Of a DNA stretch of 64,000 bases, positions 25,158-33,415 are shown piece by piece; position 1 is the stretch's first letter; each line of letters begins with the position of its first letter. Under the pieces are notes generated by a model. It had not been told where the DNA came from. It made no database searches and was given only the letters and a program-made list of their open reading frames with translations. Position numbers and translations under genes: made by a program. This DNA comes from Flavihumibacter rivuli (GTDB lineage Bacteria > Bacteroidota > Bacteroidia > Chitinophagales > Chitinophagaceae), in NCBI RefSeq assembly GCF_018595685.2, contig NZ_CP092334.1:3252001-3316000 (forward strand), written 5' to 3'.

Positions 25158-27047
25158 ATGCGCATTTCTCCCTTACTCCTTCTCCTTATTCCGATAATCG
25201 GAACGGCCCAGCAGCGATCAACGGCGTCCAAGGTAAAGCAATACACCATAGAACAGTTCTACAAGACCGTTAGCTATGGAGGTGCAAGTTTTCACAAGGA
25301 TGAGCAGAAGATCATCCTGAACCATAATGGTACAGGTATTTTTAACCTGTACTCCATTGACCTGTCTACCAAGGCAATCCAGCCCCTGACCCAATCGGCA
25401 AAAGAGTCCTTCTTTTCACTGGGGTATCTTCCCGGTTCCAACGACTTCCTGTACACCGCTGACCAGGGTGGTAATGAGAACAGCCATATTTACCTCCAAA
25501 GCGCTGACGGGAAAATAAAAGACCTGACGCCCGGGGAGAAGGAGAAAGCGGATTTCAATGGTTGGAACAGGGAGGGGACTACCTTCTATTATTCCTCTAA
25601 TGTCCGCGACCCAAGGATGTTTGATGTTTACAAGATGGACCGTAGCAATTGGCAGCCCGTCCTTCTATACAAGAATGAAAAAGCGCTTACTCCCGGTGAC
25701 CTCAGTCCGAACGAACAATACCTCGCACTTAGCCAACCCATCACTACGGATAAAAGTGAACTTTACCTGGCCGACCTTAAATCTGGTACGGAGGTAAAAC
25801 TCTCTGCTGATACGGGCATTGCTAATTACTACTCAGGTGGATTTGAAATCGATAATTCAGCCTTCTATTATATCACCAATGAAGGCAATGAATACGCTTA
25901 CCTGGTGAAATACGATATGGCGTCCGGTAAAAGATCAAAATACTTTTCAGCCAACTGGGATGTGGCAGGTTTCTATATTACCATGAATGGCAAGTACCAC
26001 GTGATCACCCTCAATGAGGATGGCAGGAATAAGGTCATGGTATTTGACCATAAGTCTGGCAAGGAGATCAGTTTGCCAGCCCTGAATGAAGGAACCATCC
26101 AGAATATCAGCTTCTCCCCCAGTGAGAACAAGATGTTGTTGTATGTTGGCGGCGACAGGAGCCCTAATGATATCTGGTACTATGAACCAGCAACAGGTAA
26201 GTTGCAACAGTTGACCAGGGCACTGAATCCGGAAATCAACCCGGCTGACCTGGTGGATGCCCAGGTGGTTCGCTTCAAGTCTTTCGATGGCGTAGAGATT
26301 CCCGCCATCTATTACAAACCCCACCAGGCAAGCAAGCAAAACAAAGTGCCGGCATTGGTATGGGTGCATGGCGGTCCGGGTGGTCAAAGCCGTGCCGGGT
26401 ACTCCCAGGCCATCCAGTATTTCGTGAACCATGGCTATGCAATCCTTGCCGTCAATAACCGTGGCAGCAGTGGTTATGGCAAGACTTTCTACAAAATGGA
26501 TAACCAGAACCATGGGGATAAGGACCTGAAGGACTGTGTATGGGGTAAGAAATGGCTGAACTCCCAGGATTATATCGATGCCAATAAGATCGGCATCTAT
26601 GGCGGAAGCTATGGCGGCTTCATGTGCCTGGCCGGCATCATCCAGTACCCGCAGGAGTTTGCTGTTGGGGTGAACCTGTATGGGGTAACGAACTGGATCC
26701 GCACCTTAAGGAGCATTCCTCCTTATTGGGAAACTTTCCGCAAGGCCCTGTATGATGAAATGGGGGACCCTTCGACGGAAGACAGTGTTCGGCTGAAGAG
26801 TATCTCACCACTGTTCAATACCGAAAAGATCAAGACGCCTTTATTGGTGTTGCAGGGTTCAAATGATCCCAGGGTGCTGCAGGTGGAAAGCGATGAGATA
26901 GTAGCGGGCGCGAAGAAGAATGGGGTTCCGGTGGAATATGTATTATTTCCTGATGAGGGCCATGGGTTTGTGAAAAGGGCCAACCAGATCAAGGCTGCTG
27001 AGGTAACCCTGGCCTTCCTGGATAAATACCTGAAAGGGAATAAGTGA
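25158..27047 (+). CDS. Exported S9-family prolyl oligopeptidase-like peptidase
   Basis: 629 residues with signal peptide (MRISPLLLLLIPIIGTAQ). Residues ~40-370 form a beta-propeller with repeated strands (YLPGSNDFLYTAD and similar), and the C-terminal ~250 an alpha/beta hydrolase. The triad is Ser in GIYGGSYGGFM (about residue 495), Asp in QGSNDPRV (about 577) and His in DEGHGF (about 609). The family cuts oligopeptides, often after proline. A terminator lies just downstream at 27071. Confidence 0.92.
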   Translation: MRISPLLLLLIPIIGTAQQRSTASKVKQYTIEQFYKTVSYGGASFHKDEQKIILNHNGTGIFNLYSIDLSTKAIQPLTQSAKESFFSLGYLPGSNDFLYTADQGGNENSHIYLQSADGKIKDLTPGEKEKADFNGWNREGTTFYYSSNVRDPRMFDVYKMDRSNWQPVLLYKNEKALTPGDLSPNEQYLALSQPITTDKSELYLADLKSGTEVKLSADTGIANYYSGGFEIDNSAFYYITNEGNEYAYLVKYDMASGKRSKYFSANWDVAGFYITMNGKYHVITLNEDGRNKVMVFDHKSGKEISLPALNEGTIQNISFSPSENKMLLYVGGDRSPNDIWYYEPATGKLQQLTRALNPEINPADLVDAQVVRFKSFDGVEIPAIYYKPHQASKQNKVPALVWVHGGPGGQSRAGYSQAIQYFVNHGYAILAVNNRGSSGYGKTFYKMDNQNHGDKDLKDCVWGKKWLNSQDYIDANKIGIYGGSYGGFMCLAGIIQYPQEFAVGVNLYGVTNWIRTLRSIPPYWETFRKALYDEMGDPSTEDSVRLKSISPLFNTEKIKTPLLVLQGSNDPRVLQVESDEIVAGAKKNGVPVEYVLFPDEGHGFVKRANQIKAAEVTLAFLDKYLKGNK

Positions 27048-27070
27048 GGATCGGTCATCACAAATAATTA

Positions 27071-27106
27071 AGAGGCCCCGCTATTTGGCGGGGCTCTTGT
27101 ATTTTT
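27071..27106 (+). terminator. Intrinsic terminator of the S9 peptidase gene
   Basis: GC stem CCCCGC / GCGGGG extended by AGAG / CTCT with one bulged G, followed by TTGTATTTTT. Confidence 0.78.
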
Positions 27107-27120
27107 GGGAACGACAAGCA

Positions 27121-29934
27121 ATGCAGATGAAACCAGAAGATTATTTAGCCCGGATCTTACCGCAGGAAAGGGTAAAGACCAGTTTAGTAGACAGGATCGC
27201 CTATGCCAATGATGCAGGCTTCTACCACCTGATACCCAAGGCTGTTGTGCAGCCGGTTGGGGTGGACGAGGTCAGGGAATTGTTCAGGATCTCCAGGGAG
27301 CAGCAGATCCCACTCTGCTTCCGGGCAGGGGGCACCAGCTTGTCGGGCCAGAGTATTACCGATGGCATCCTGGTTGACCTGAGCAAGCATTGGCGGAAGG
27401 TGGAGCCTCTGGAACAGGGAAGGAAAGTGAGGGTGGAACCAGGGGTGACAGGCGCCATGGTGAATACCTACCTGAAGTCATGGCAAACCAAGATCGGCCC
27501 GGATCCCTCATCCATCAACGCGGCCATGATGGGTGGGATACTTTCCAATAACGCATCTGGAATGTGTTGCGGGGTGGCCTATAACTCTTACCATACCCTG
27601 GCTTCCCTAAGGTTTGTGCTGCCGGATGGGAATTGTTTCGATACGGCTAACACCGACGACTATGCGCGATTTGAGAAGGAAGAGAAGGTCCTGCATGATA
27701 AGCTGGTCGGGTTAAGGGAAAGGATCGCCGCCAATCCCTTACTGGAAGAAAGGATCAGGAAAAAGTACCGCACTAAGAATACGGTAGGCTATAGCCTTAA
27801 TGCGCTTGTAGATTACCTCCACCCCCTCGATATTTTTGCCCACCTCCTCATTGGGGCTGAAGGCACATTGGGCTTTATTGCGGAAGCGGTGCTGCATACC
27901 ATTCCCAACCCGGTTCACAATGCCACTGCCATTTTGTATTTCGATACCATCCGGAGTGCCTGTGCTGCCATTACCCCACTAAAGGATAGCGGTGCGGCAG
28001 TGTTGGAATTAATGGACAGGGCCTCCCTGAGGTCGGTGGAGAACCTAAAGGGCTTGCCTGCCTTTTTCCGTGAATTGCCGGAATCTGCTGCGGGTATCCT
28101 GTGTGAATACCAGGCCTCCAGTCCGGAAGAGTTGGAAAAACAGCTTGCTGCCGTTCAACCTTTGTTACAAGAATTGCCATTACTGCACGCTGCAGATTTT
28201 ACCCGTGATCCCTATACCCGGGAGTTCTACTGGAAGATCAGGAAGGGGATGTTCCCCAGTGTAGGTGCGGTAAGGGCCAGTGGAACAACAGTGATCCTCG
28301 AGGATATTGCCTTCCCGGTTGAACAGCTTGCCGATGCGGTCATTGACCTGCAGCAGTTGTTCAGGGACTTTGGCTACGATAATGCCATCATTTTTGGCCA
28401 TGCCAAGGATGGGAATCTGCATTTTGTGGTGACCCAGTTGCTGGAAGAACAAAAGGAGATAGACCGTTATGATAGGTTCATCCGCGCCCTGGTTGAACTG
28501 GTATTGAAAAAATATGACGGCGCCTTGAAAGCCGAGCATGGTACCGGCCGTAATATGGCGCCATTCGTGGAAGCGGAATGGGGTGGGGAGGCTTATGCCA
28601 TCATGAAGGAACTGAAAGCCTGTGTTGACCCCGGGCATCTCCTGAACCCCGGAGTGATCATCAACCAGTCTGCAGAAGCCCATATCCAAAACCTCAAACA
28701 AATGCCTTCGGTAGAGGCGGAAGTGGATAAGTGCATTGAATGTGGCTTTTGTGAGCACCATTGTCCAAGTAAGGACGTTACACTTACACCCCGACAGCGC
28801 ATCCAGGTAAGGCGGCAACTGCAACTTTTCCGTAGGCAGGGAAATGAAAAGGATCATCGCCAGTTGTTGAAAGAATACCAGTATGCAGGCCTGGATACCT
28901 GTGCTACCGATGGCCTTTGTCAATCAGACTGCCCGGTATCCATCAACACTGGGGAACTGGTCAAAAGGCTGCGAAGGGAACAGCATGGAAGCTTTTCCAA
29001 TGGCGTTGCCAACTTCCTGTCAAGGAACTTCTCCCTCACCGAAACGATGACCCGTGGACTCGTAAGGGCGGGCGTGGGATTGAACAAGGTGTTTGGGCCA
29101 TCCTTCATGGGAAAGATGACGGGCATGGTCAAGCGGGTGCTTCCAAAGGATGCGGCAGTACCCCAATGGTGGGATGAGATAGGTGCTGCCCCCAAACAAC
29201 TGGTCAGTGAACCCTCCCACCCCCAGGTCGTTTATTTTACCGCCTGCATTCACAGGGTGATGGGTAACCGCAACGGGCGTTCGTTGCAGGAAAGCTTCAT
29301 CAGGGTGAGCCGCGCTGCCGGCATGGAGGTGTTATTGCCCCGTGATATCCAGGGCCATTGCTGTGGCCAGCCTTTCAGCAGCAAGGGTTTCAAGAAAGCG
29401 GCAGGCATGATGGAAGAGAAGACCATTGATGCTTTGTTGCGCTGGACCGATAACGGCAGGTTGCCGGTGGTATGTGATTTTACCTCCTGTACCTATACCC
29501 TGCTGCACAATGCAGACTATTTTTCTGCTGAATACAAGGAGAAGTTTTCAAGGCTCAGGTGGATGGATATTATCCAGTACCTTGAAAAAGAGATCGTTCC
29601 CAGAATAACAGTAAAGGACAAGCGAAAAGAAGTAGTGCTGCATCCGACCTGTTCCACCAGCAAATTGCTGCTGGGGTCATCCTTGCAGAAAGTTGCAGCG
29701 GCCTGCGCCGATCAGGTAGTGGTTCCCGTTCACGCGGGATGTTGCGGGATGGCGGGTGACAGGGGCTTCCTGTTCCCTGAGCTGACCAATGGCGCTACGA
29801 AGGAAGAGGTAGCTGAGCTCCCGAAAGGGGCAGGGTCTTGTTACAGTACCGGCCTGACTTGTGAAATGGCATTGGAACATGCGTCTGGCAAACCATATGA
29901 ACACTTGCTTTTCTTGTTGGATGACGTGATCTGA
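27121..29934 (+). CDS. FAD-binding oxidase fused to Fe-S protein (GlcD-GlcF / D-lactate dehydrogenase type)
   Basis: 937 residues from the ATG at 27121 (a second at 27127). The N-terminal half is a PCMH-type flavoprotein: FRAGGTSLSGQS, GPDPSSINAAMMGGILSNNASGM split by the FAD site, and a C-terminal FAD-oxidase domain with GHAKDGNLHFV. The second half carries ferredoxin-like clusters CIECGFCEHHCP and CATDGLCQSDCP, then two CCG domains (HCCGQPFSSKG and AGCCGMAGDRG). In other bacteria these are separate GlcD and GlcF subunits; here they are one chain. It probably oxidises a 2-hydroxy acid (D-lactate or glycolate) and passes electrons to the quinone pool. Confidence 0.9.
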   Translation: MQMKPEDYLARILPQERVKTSLVDRIAYANDAGFYHLIPKAVVQPVGVDEVRELFRISREQQIPLCFRAGGTSLSGQSITDGILVDLSKHWRKVEPLEQGRKVRVEPGVTGAMVNTYLKSWQTKIGPDPSSINAAMMGGILSNNASGMCCGVAYNSYHTLASLRFVLPDGNCFDTANTDDYARFEKEEKVLHDKLVGLRERIAANPLLEERIRKKYRTKNTVGYSLNALVDYLHPLDIFAHLLIGAEGTLGFIAEAVLHTIPNPVHNATAILYFDTIRSACAAITPLKDSGAAVLELMDRASLRSVENLKGLPAFFRELPESAAGILCEYQASSPEELEKQLAAVQPLLQELPLLHAADFTRDPYTREFYWKIRKGMFPSVGAVRASGTTVILEDIAFPVEQLADAVIDLQQLFRDFGYDNAIIFGHAKDGNLHFVVTQLLEEQKEIDRYDRFIRALVELVLKKYDGALKAEHGTGRNMAPFVEAEWGGEAYAIMKELKACVDPGHLLNPGVIINQSAEAHIQNLKQMPSVEAEVDKCIECGFCEHHCPSKDVTLTPRQRIQVRRQLQLFRRQGNEKDHRQLLKEYQYAGLDTCATDGLCQSDCPVSINTGELVKRLRREQHGSFSNGVANFLSRNFSLTETMTRGLVRAGVGLNKVFGPSFMGKMTGMVKRVLPKDAAVPQWWDEIGAAPKQLVSEPSHPQVVYFTACIHRVMGNRNGRSLQESFIRVSRAAGMEVLLPRDIQGHCCGQPFSSKGFKKAAGMMEEKTIDALLRWTDNGRLPVVCDFTSCTYTLLHNADYFSAEYKEKFSRLRWMDIIQYLEKEIVPRITVKDKRKEVVLHPTCSTSKLLLGSSLQKVAAACADQVVVPVHAGCCGMAGDRGFLFPELTNGATKEEVAELPKGAGSCYSTGLTCEMALEHASGKPYEHLLFLLDDVI

Positions 29935-30014
29935 ACCAGTATCAGTCCGCCTCCTGATTAATATCAATTTCCCTGGTATGGGACTACATTAGCTTTATCC
30001 TGTAAACGATTGTT

Positions 30015-30773
30015 ATGAACAAGGATTTCCAGGGCAAAGTGGTATTGGTTACCGGTGGCAGCTATGGTATCGGACAGGCAACAGCCATCGCTTTTGCCAG
30101 TCGAGGTGCAACGGTGGTCATTGCTGACAAGGTAGAAGACCCCCAGCAGCAAACCCTCAGACAGGTACAGGAGGCTGGCGCTAAAGGCAGGTTCGTCAAA
30201 TGTGATGTATCCTCAGAAGAACAGGTTGTGCAACTGATTCGCCTGATCGTTGAAACTTATGGCCGGCTGGATTTTGCCTATAATAATGCCGGTATTGAAG
30301 GGGAAATGGCCTCTACCGACCAGTGTACCGAGCGCAATTTTGATACCACCATTGCCATCAACCTCAAAGGGGTATTTCTCTGCATGAAGCACGAGTTGAT
30401 CCAGATGCATAAGCAGGGATCCGGTGTGATCGTGAACTGTTCTTCTGTAGCTGGCTTAAAAGGCTTTGCTAACCTTCCCGCCTATACGGCCAGTAAACAT
30501 GGCGTAATTGGATTGACCAAGTCTGCCGCTATTGAAAATGCAAAGAAAGCGATCCGCATTAACGCGGTTTGTCCGGGAGTGATTCATACGCCAATGATCG
30601 AAAGGGCCACCGGTGGCGATCCGGAAAAGTTAGCTGCTTATGTAGCGATGGAGCCCATTGGCAGGATGGGCGAACCCAAAGAAATAGCGGAATCCGTTTG
30701 CTGGCTCTGTTCGGATGCGGCCAGTTTTGTTACCGGTGTAGCCTTACCGGTAGATGGAGGATTTTTGATGTAG
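30015..30773 (+). CDS. Short-chain dehydrogenase/reductase
   Basis: 252 residues. The NAD(P) site TGGSYGIGQAT is at residues 14-24, followed by NNAG (about residue 91), the catalytic Ser in NCSSVAG and Tyr/Lys in YTASKHG (about 158-162), plus the C-terminal PVDGGFLM. It is a classical SDR oxidoreductase; substrate unknown. It follows the flavin/Fe-S fusion gene by 80 bases on the same strand and precedes the HPF-like gene by 30 bases. Confidence 0.9.
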   Translation: MNKDFQGKVVLVTGGSYGIGQATAIAFASRGATVVIADKVEDPQQQTLRQVQEAGAKGRFVKCDVSSEEQVVQLIRLIVETYGRLDFAYNNAGIEGEMASTDQCTERNFDTTIAINLKGVFLCMKHELIQMHKQGSGVIVNCSSVAGLKGFANLPAYTASKHGVIGLTKSAAIENAKKAIRINAVCPGVIHTPMIERATGGDPEKLAAYVAMEPIGRMGEPKEIAESVCWLCSDAASFVTGVALPVDGGFLM

Positions 30774-30803
30774 GTATTTCAAGTAAAGCTTAAATAGTTT
30801 GCC

Positions 30804-31136
30804 ATGACCATAGAGTTGCATACCCCGCATGAAGGAGTCCAGGACCATGTTGTCCAGCACCTGAAGCAGTCAATGATAAAATTGTCGCAAAGGCATAAGA
30901 CCATATCCAGGATAGAAGTGATCCTTAGGGAGGATTCAGCAACCGACCTTGCTGAGGACAAGATCTGTGAGATAAGGTTGACGATCTATGGTGATAGTTT
31001 ATTCACCCATTCCCGCACAAATGATTACCTGGCTTCTGCACAGGAAGCCTTAAAGCATGTTGAAGACCAGGCCATACTCCTTGAGCAAAGGAATAAGGAC
31101 CTTCCTGACCAGATCACCAGTACCGTAAAAATTTAG
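30804..31136 (+). CDS. HPF/RaiA-like ribosome-associated protein
   Basis: 110 residues, close to the length of short ribosome hibernation factors. It has the beta-alpha-beta-beta-beta-alpha layout (HTPHEGVQDHVVQHLKQSMIKL, then IEVILREDS, CEIRLTIYGDSLFTHS, and a long C-terminal helix). Such proteins bind the 30S decoding site and stop translation under stress. The similarity is structural rather than strong; a general stress role is likely. A strong bidirectional terminator lies downstream. Confidence 0.75.
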   Translation: MTIELHTPHEGVQDHVVQHLKQSMIKLSQRHKTISRIEVILREDSATDLAEDKICEIRLTIYGDSLFTHSRTNDYLASAQEALKHVEDQAILLEQRNKDLPDQITSTVKI

Positions 31137-31157
31137 ATCCTGGGGAGGATTAAACTA

Positions 31158-31187
31158 AAAGAGGAATGGCGCAGACCATTCCTCTTT
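31158..31187. terminator. Bidirectional intrinsic terminator
   Basis: Perfect 12-bp stem AAAGAGGAATGG / CCATTCCTCTTT with a six-base loop, between converging genes. Confidence 0.88.
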
Positions 31188-31196
31188 CTTTCCTTA

Positions 31197-31529
31197 TCAG
31201 AAGGGGAGATCTTCATCGGGGAAGGAATCAATCGGACCTGGCGGTGGAGGCGCAGCACTGCCGGCACCCTGACCCACAACCTTCCAGGCTTTCACGCCGG
31301 TATACCAGCGACCATTGTATTCCCTGCTTTCCACATCGAATGAAACCTGGATGTTTTCGCCAGGCCTGAACTGGTTCATATCGATCTTATCGCCCCATAT
31401 TTCTATACAGACTTTCTTTGGATAGCTATCGCCATATTCAATGATGAATTCCTGTTTTTTCCATGTTCCGTTCTTGCCCTGCCCTGTCTGAACCGGTAAC
31501 AGCTGAACGAGTTTGCCAGTTAATTCCAT
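31197..31529 (-). CDS. DUF3127 OB-fold protein with SSB-like C-terminal tail
   Basis: 110 residues from the ATG at 31529 (MELTGKLVQLLPVQTG); the longer frame to 31676 has no family similarity. Residues ~1-85 look like a small OB fold: KQEFIIEYGD, KKVCIEIWGDKID, GENIQVSFDVESREYNGRWYT. This strand order resembles single-stranded DNA-binding protein. After a Pro-rich linker (APPPPGP) the chain ends PDEDLPF, very like the SSB C-terminal tail (DDDIPF) that recruits repair proteins. The DUF3127 family has no established function. It may bind nucleic acid and SSB partners; this is inference. Confidence 0.82.
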   Translation of the reverse strand: MELTGKLVQLLPVQTGQGKNGTWKKQEFIIEYGDSYPKKVCIEIWGDKIDMNQFRPGENIQVSFDVESREYNGRWYTGVKAWKVVGQGAGSAAPPPPGPIDSFPDEDLPF

Positions 31530-31676
31530 GTCGCTTTTTGCGCAAATAAACGTAAAAAGGTCCTTCCGGGAAATGAATTTTAAGAATGGGGTGATAAAAC
31601 CCGGGCTTACATAAGTTCCGGGCCCTATGAACCGAAAACGACCGAATAGTCGTACCTTAATAACAACCATTGCCAA

Positions 31677-32141
31677 ATGAACCGAGAACTACTGCTGGAA
31701 GAGTTGTTGCAAGCTGCCTATGCCAATAGTCCCTTGCCGGTATATGACCTTGCCCTTGAAAAATGGGGTCAGGATTCTGAGGCTTTCCGCTCCACCAAAT
31801 CATTGGTGGATGAACTGGTGGAGGAAAAACTGCTGCATTTTAATGATGCCCAGCGGACACAAGTGCAGATCACCAATTATGGCCGTTACTGGATGTCGCA
31901 TGGTGGTTATATGGAATTCCTGAAGGGCGGCGAAAGAAAGCAAAAGGAACACCATGAACATAGCCATCATGGCTCCAATCATAGTGCCCATGAACTGCAA
32001 ATGAGGGAGGAGTTACGTGAGGCCCGGCTTAAATTCACCCGTTACCGCATCGTTACCTATTGGTGGAGCTTTGGTTTATCATTGATCAGCTTCTTCCTTT
32101 CATTATTGAGCATCTTCCTGATCGTCACCAACAAAAAGTAA
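31677..32141 (+). CDS. Winged-helix-like protein with His-rich linker and C-terminal membrane segment
   Basis: 154 residues. Residues 1-70 look like a small winged helix (LLLEELLQAAYANSPLPVYDLALEKW, TKSLVDELVEEKLL, VQITNYGRYWMSHGG). Residues ~88-105 are His-rich (EHHEHSHHGSNHSAHE), followed by a helix and one membrane segment near 128-150 (WWSFGLSLISFFLSLLSIFLIV). The N-terminus would face the cytoplasm. A metal-sensing or membrane-tethered regulator is conceivable but not shown. It diverges from the DUF3127 gene and is followed 7 bases later by the end of a converging gene. Confidence 0.75.
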   Translation: MNRELLLEELLQAAYANSPLPVYDLALEKWGQDSEAFRSTKSLVDELVEEKLLHFNDAQRTQVQITNYGRYWMSHGGYMEFLKGGERKQKEHHEHSHHGSNHSAHELQMREELREARLKFTRYRIVTYWWSFGLSLISFFLSLLSIFLIVTNKK

Positions 32142-32148
32142 CGAGCTA

Positions 32149-33231
32149 TCAGTTGTTCATTCCCTTGATCTGGACCTCGCCACCGTCCTTGTGGGCGCAG
32201 GGATAATTGAATTCCATCTTTGCCTTTTTAGGATTGTCGATCAATTTGTAGAAATCATCAATGAATCGAAGGGTTGATTTGATGTAATTATCGGAAAGGC
32301 CCGGCTGGTTTTGGTAAAGGGCCTCTACCTGAGCTCTTTTTTCCTTGAACATTGCAAAAACGGGAGCCAGGTCCTTAGCATAATCGTCCAGGCAATAGCC
32401 CCTGTACCTTCTCACCCTTACCGATGGGAGCCTCAGCTCTTCGGCCGGGTAGGCATAAGATGCATTGACCAGTCCGGTATGATCGAAATCGTAGGGGACT
32501 GGGATCGGTGGAAGGGTTGTATCGTTACCCATGAGTTTGATGTTGTGCAGGAAGGGAAGGGACCAGTCGGTATTGCCGGCAAAGAATTGGAAAACGGCCA
32601 TCCTATGGAATTCGGAGGGAACGATATAGCTGGAATTAACCCCCTTTTTCTCGTATAGGTCAAAACCATTGCGCTTCGCCATTATTTCTTCCGGCTCAAG
32701 GAGGATACCATAGAACCTGTCCGGCTTGTCCAGCCTGGAAGAGTCGCGGAAAGTAATGTTCACCAACCTTGCCCGGAAGCTGTAGGGGGTGAAAAGATTG
32801 TAGACCTTATAGACCATATACTCCCTGACAATGTATTCCGGATCGGTACATGGCATGACCAGCTTGACCTTGTTCAGGTTCGCAAATATGCTGGAGGGGG
32901 AAATACTGTCCTTGGGCAGGTTGATCCAAAGGGGTGGGTATTCACAATTCGCCCTGCTTCGCCGGAAATTACCCCTGCTCCTTACCCTGATCCTGGTTGC
33001 TTCCATGTTGCCCGCAGTGTCCGGTGCCAATAGGTCGACATAGTGGTACTCGGCATCATCTTCCCTGTCGCGCATCACGGACCTTAGATTTCCCCTGATC
33101 TCCAGGTTAAGGATACTATCGCTTTCAAAAAGCGGGTATTGCTTCACCTTTTTTTGGGGTGAAGGTGCCGGTTGGCTCATGCAAAAAAAACCGGCGATCA
33201 GGGCGGAAGAAACTAAAAGGCAGGTCCGCAT
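32149..33231 (-). CDS. Exported CotH-like protein, unknown
   Basis: 360 residues with signal peptide (MRTCLLVSSALIAGFFCMSQP). Segments RVRSRGNFRRSR, then FFAGNTDWSLPFLHNIKLM and PVPYDFDHTGLVN follow the pattern of CotH-type atypical kinases, where Asn/Asp residues of a catalytic loop precede a metal-binding DFD. The EYPPLWINLPKDS part suggests the substrate-side N-domain. CotH proteins phosphorylate spore-coat or envelope proteins; here the substrate is unknown. Similarity was judged by eye, so the family is tentative. Confidence 0.65.
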   Translation of the reverse strand: MRTCLLVSSALIAGFFCMSQPAPSPQKKVKQYPLFESDSILNLEIRGNLRSVMRDREDDAEYHYVDLLAPDTAGNMEATRIRVRSRGNFRRSRANCEYPPLWINLPKDSISPSSIFANLNKVKLVMPCTDPEYIVREYMVYKVYNLFTPYSFRARLVNITFRDSSRLDKPDRFYGILLEPEEIMAKRNGFDLYEKKGVNSSYIVPSEFHRMAVFQFFAGNTDWSLPFLHNIKLMGNDTTLPPIPVPYDFDHTGLVNASYAYPAEELRLPSVRVRRYRGYCLDDYAKDLAPVFAMFKEKRAQVEALYQNQPGLSDNYIKSTLRFIDDFYKLIDNPKKAKMEFNYPCAHKDGGEVQIKGMNN

Positions 33232-33363
33232 GGAGGTGGTTTGATGAACAAATTAGCGAAAATTTGTATGATTGAATTTAGCGAAGCCTAACTACATGGT
33301 AGTTAACCGTAAACCAAGTGTTAAACCCCCGGGCGGTTTTTGGGGCCACCGGGTTAACAATCC

Positions 33364-33398
33364 TTTGCCACCATTTTCCTGAATTCGTCCTAACTTTG
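33364..33398 (+). promoter_or_regulatory. Bacteroidetes-type promoter (-33 TTTG, -7 TAACTTTG)
   Basis: TTTG at 33364-33367 and TAACTTTG at 33391-33398, 23 bases apart, 17 bases before the ATG of the PurF-like gene. An imperfect inverted repeat (GTTAAACCC at 33320 / GGGTTAAC at 33351) lies just upstream and could be an operator. Confidence 0.6.
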
Positions 33399-33415
33399 CG
33401 CCTTCAATTGTTACC

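Noticed and set aside
33311..33360. Possible riboswitch upstream of the PurF-like gene
   Set aside because: The structured segment lies upstream of the -33/-7 promoter, so it would not be in the transcript; more likely an operator or chance.
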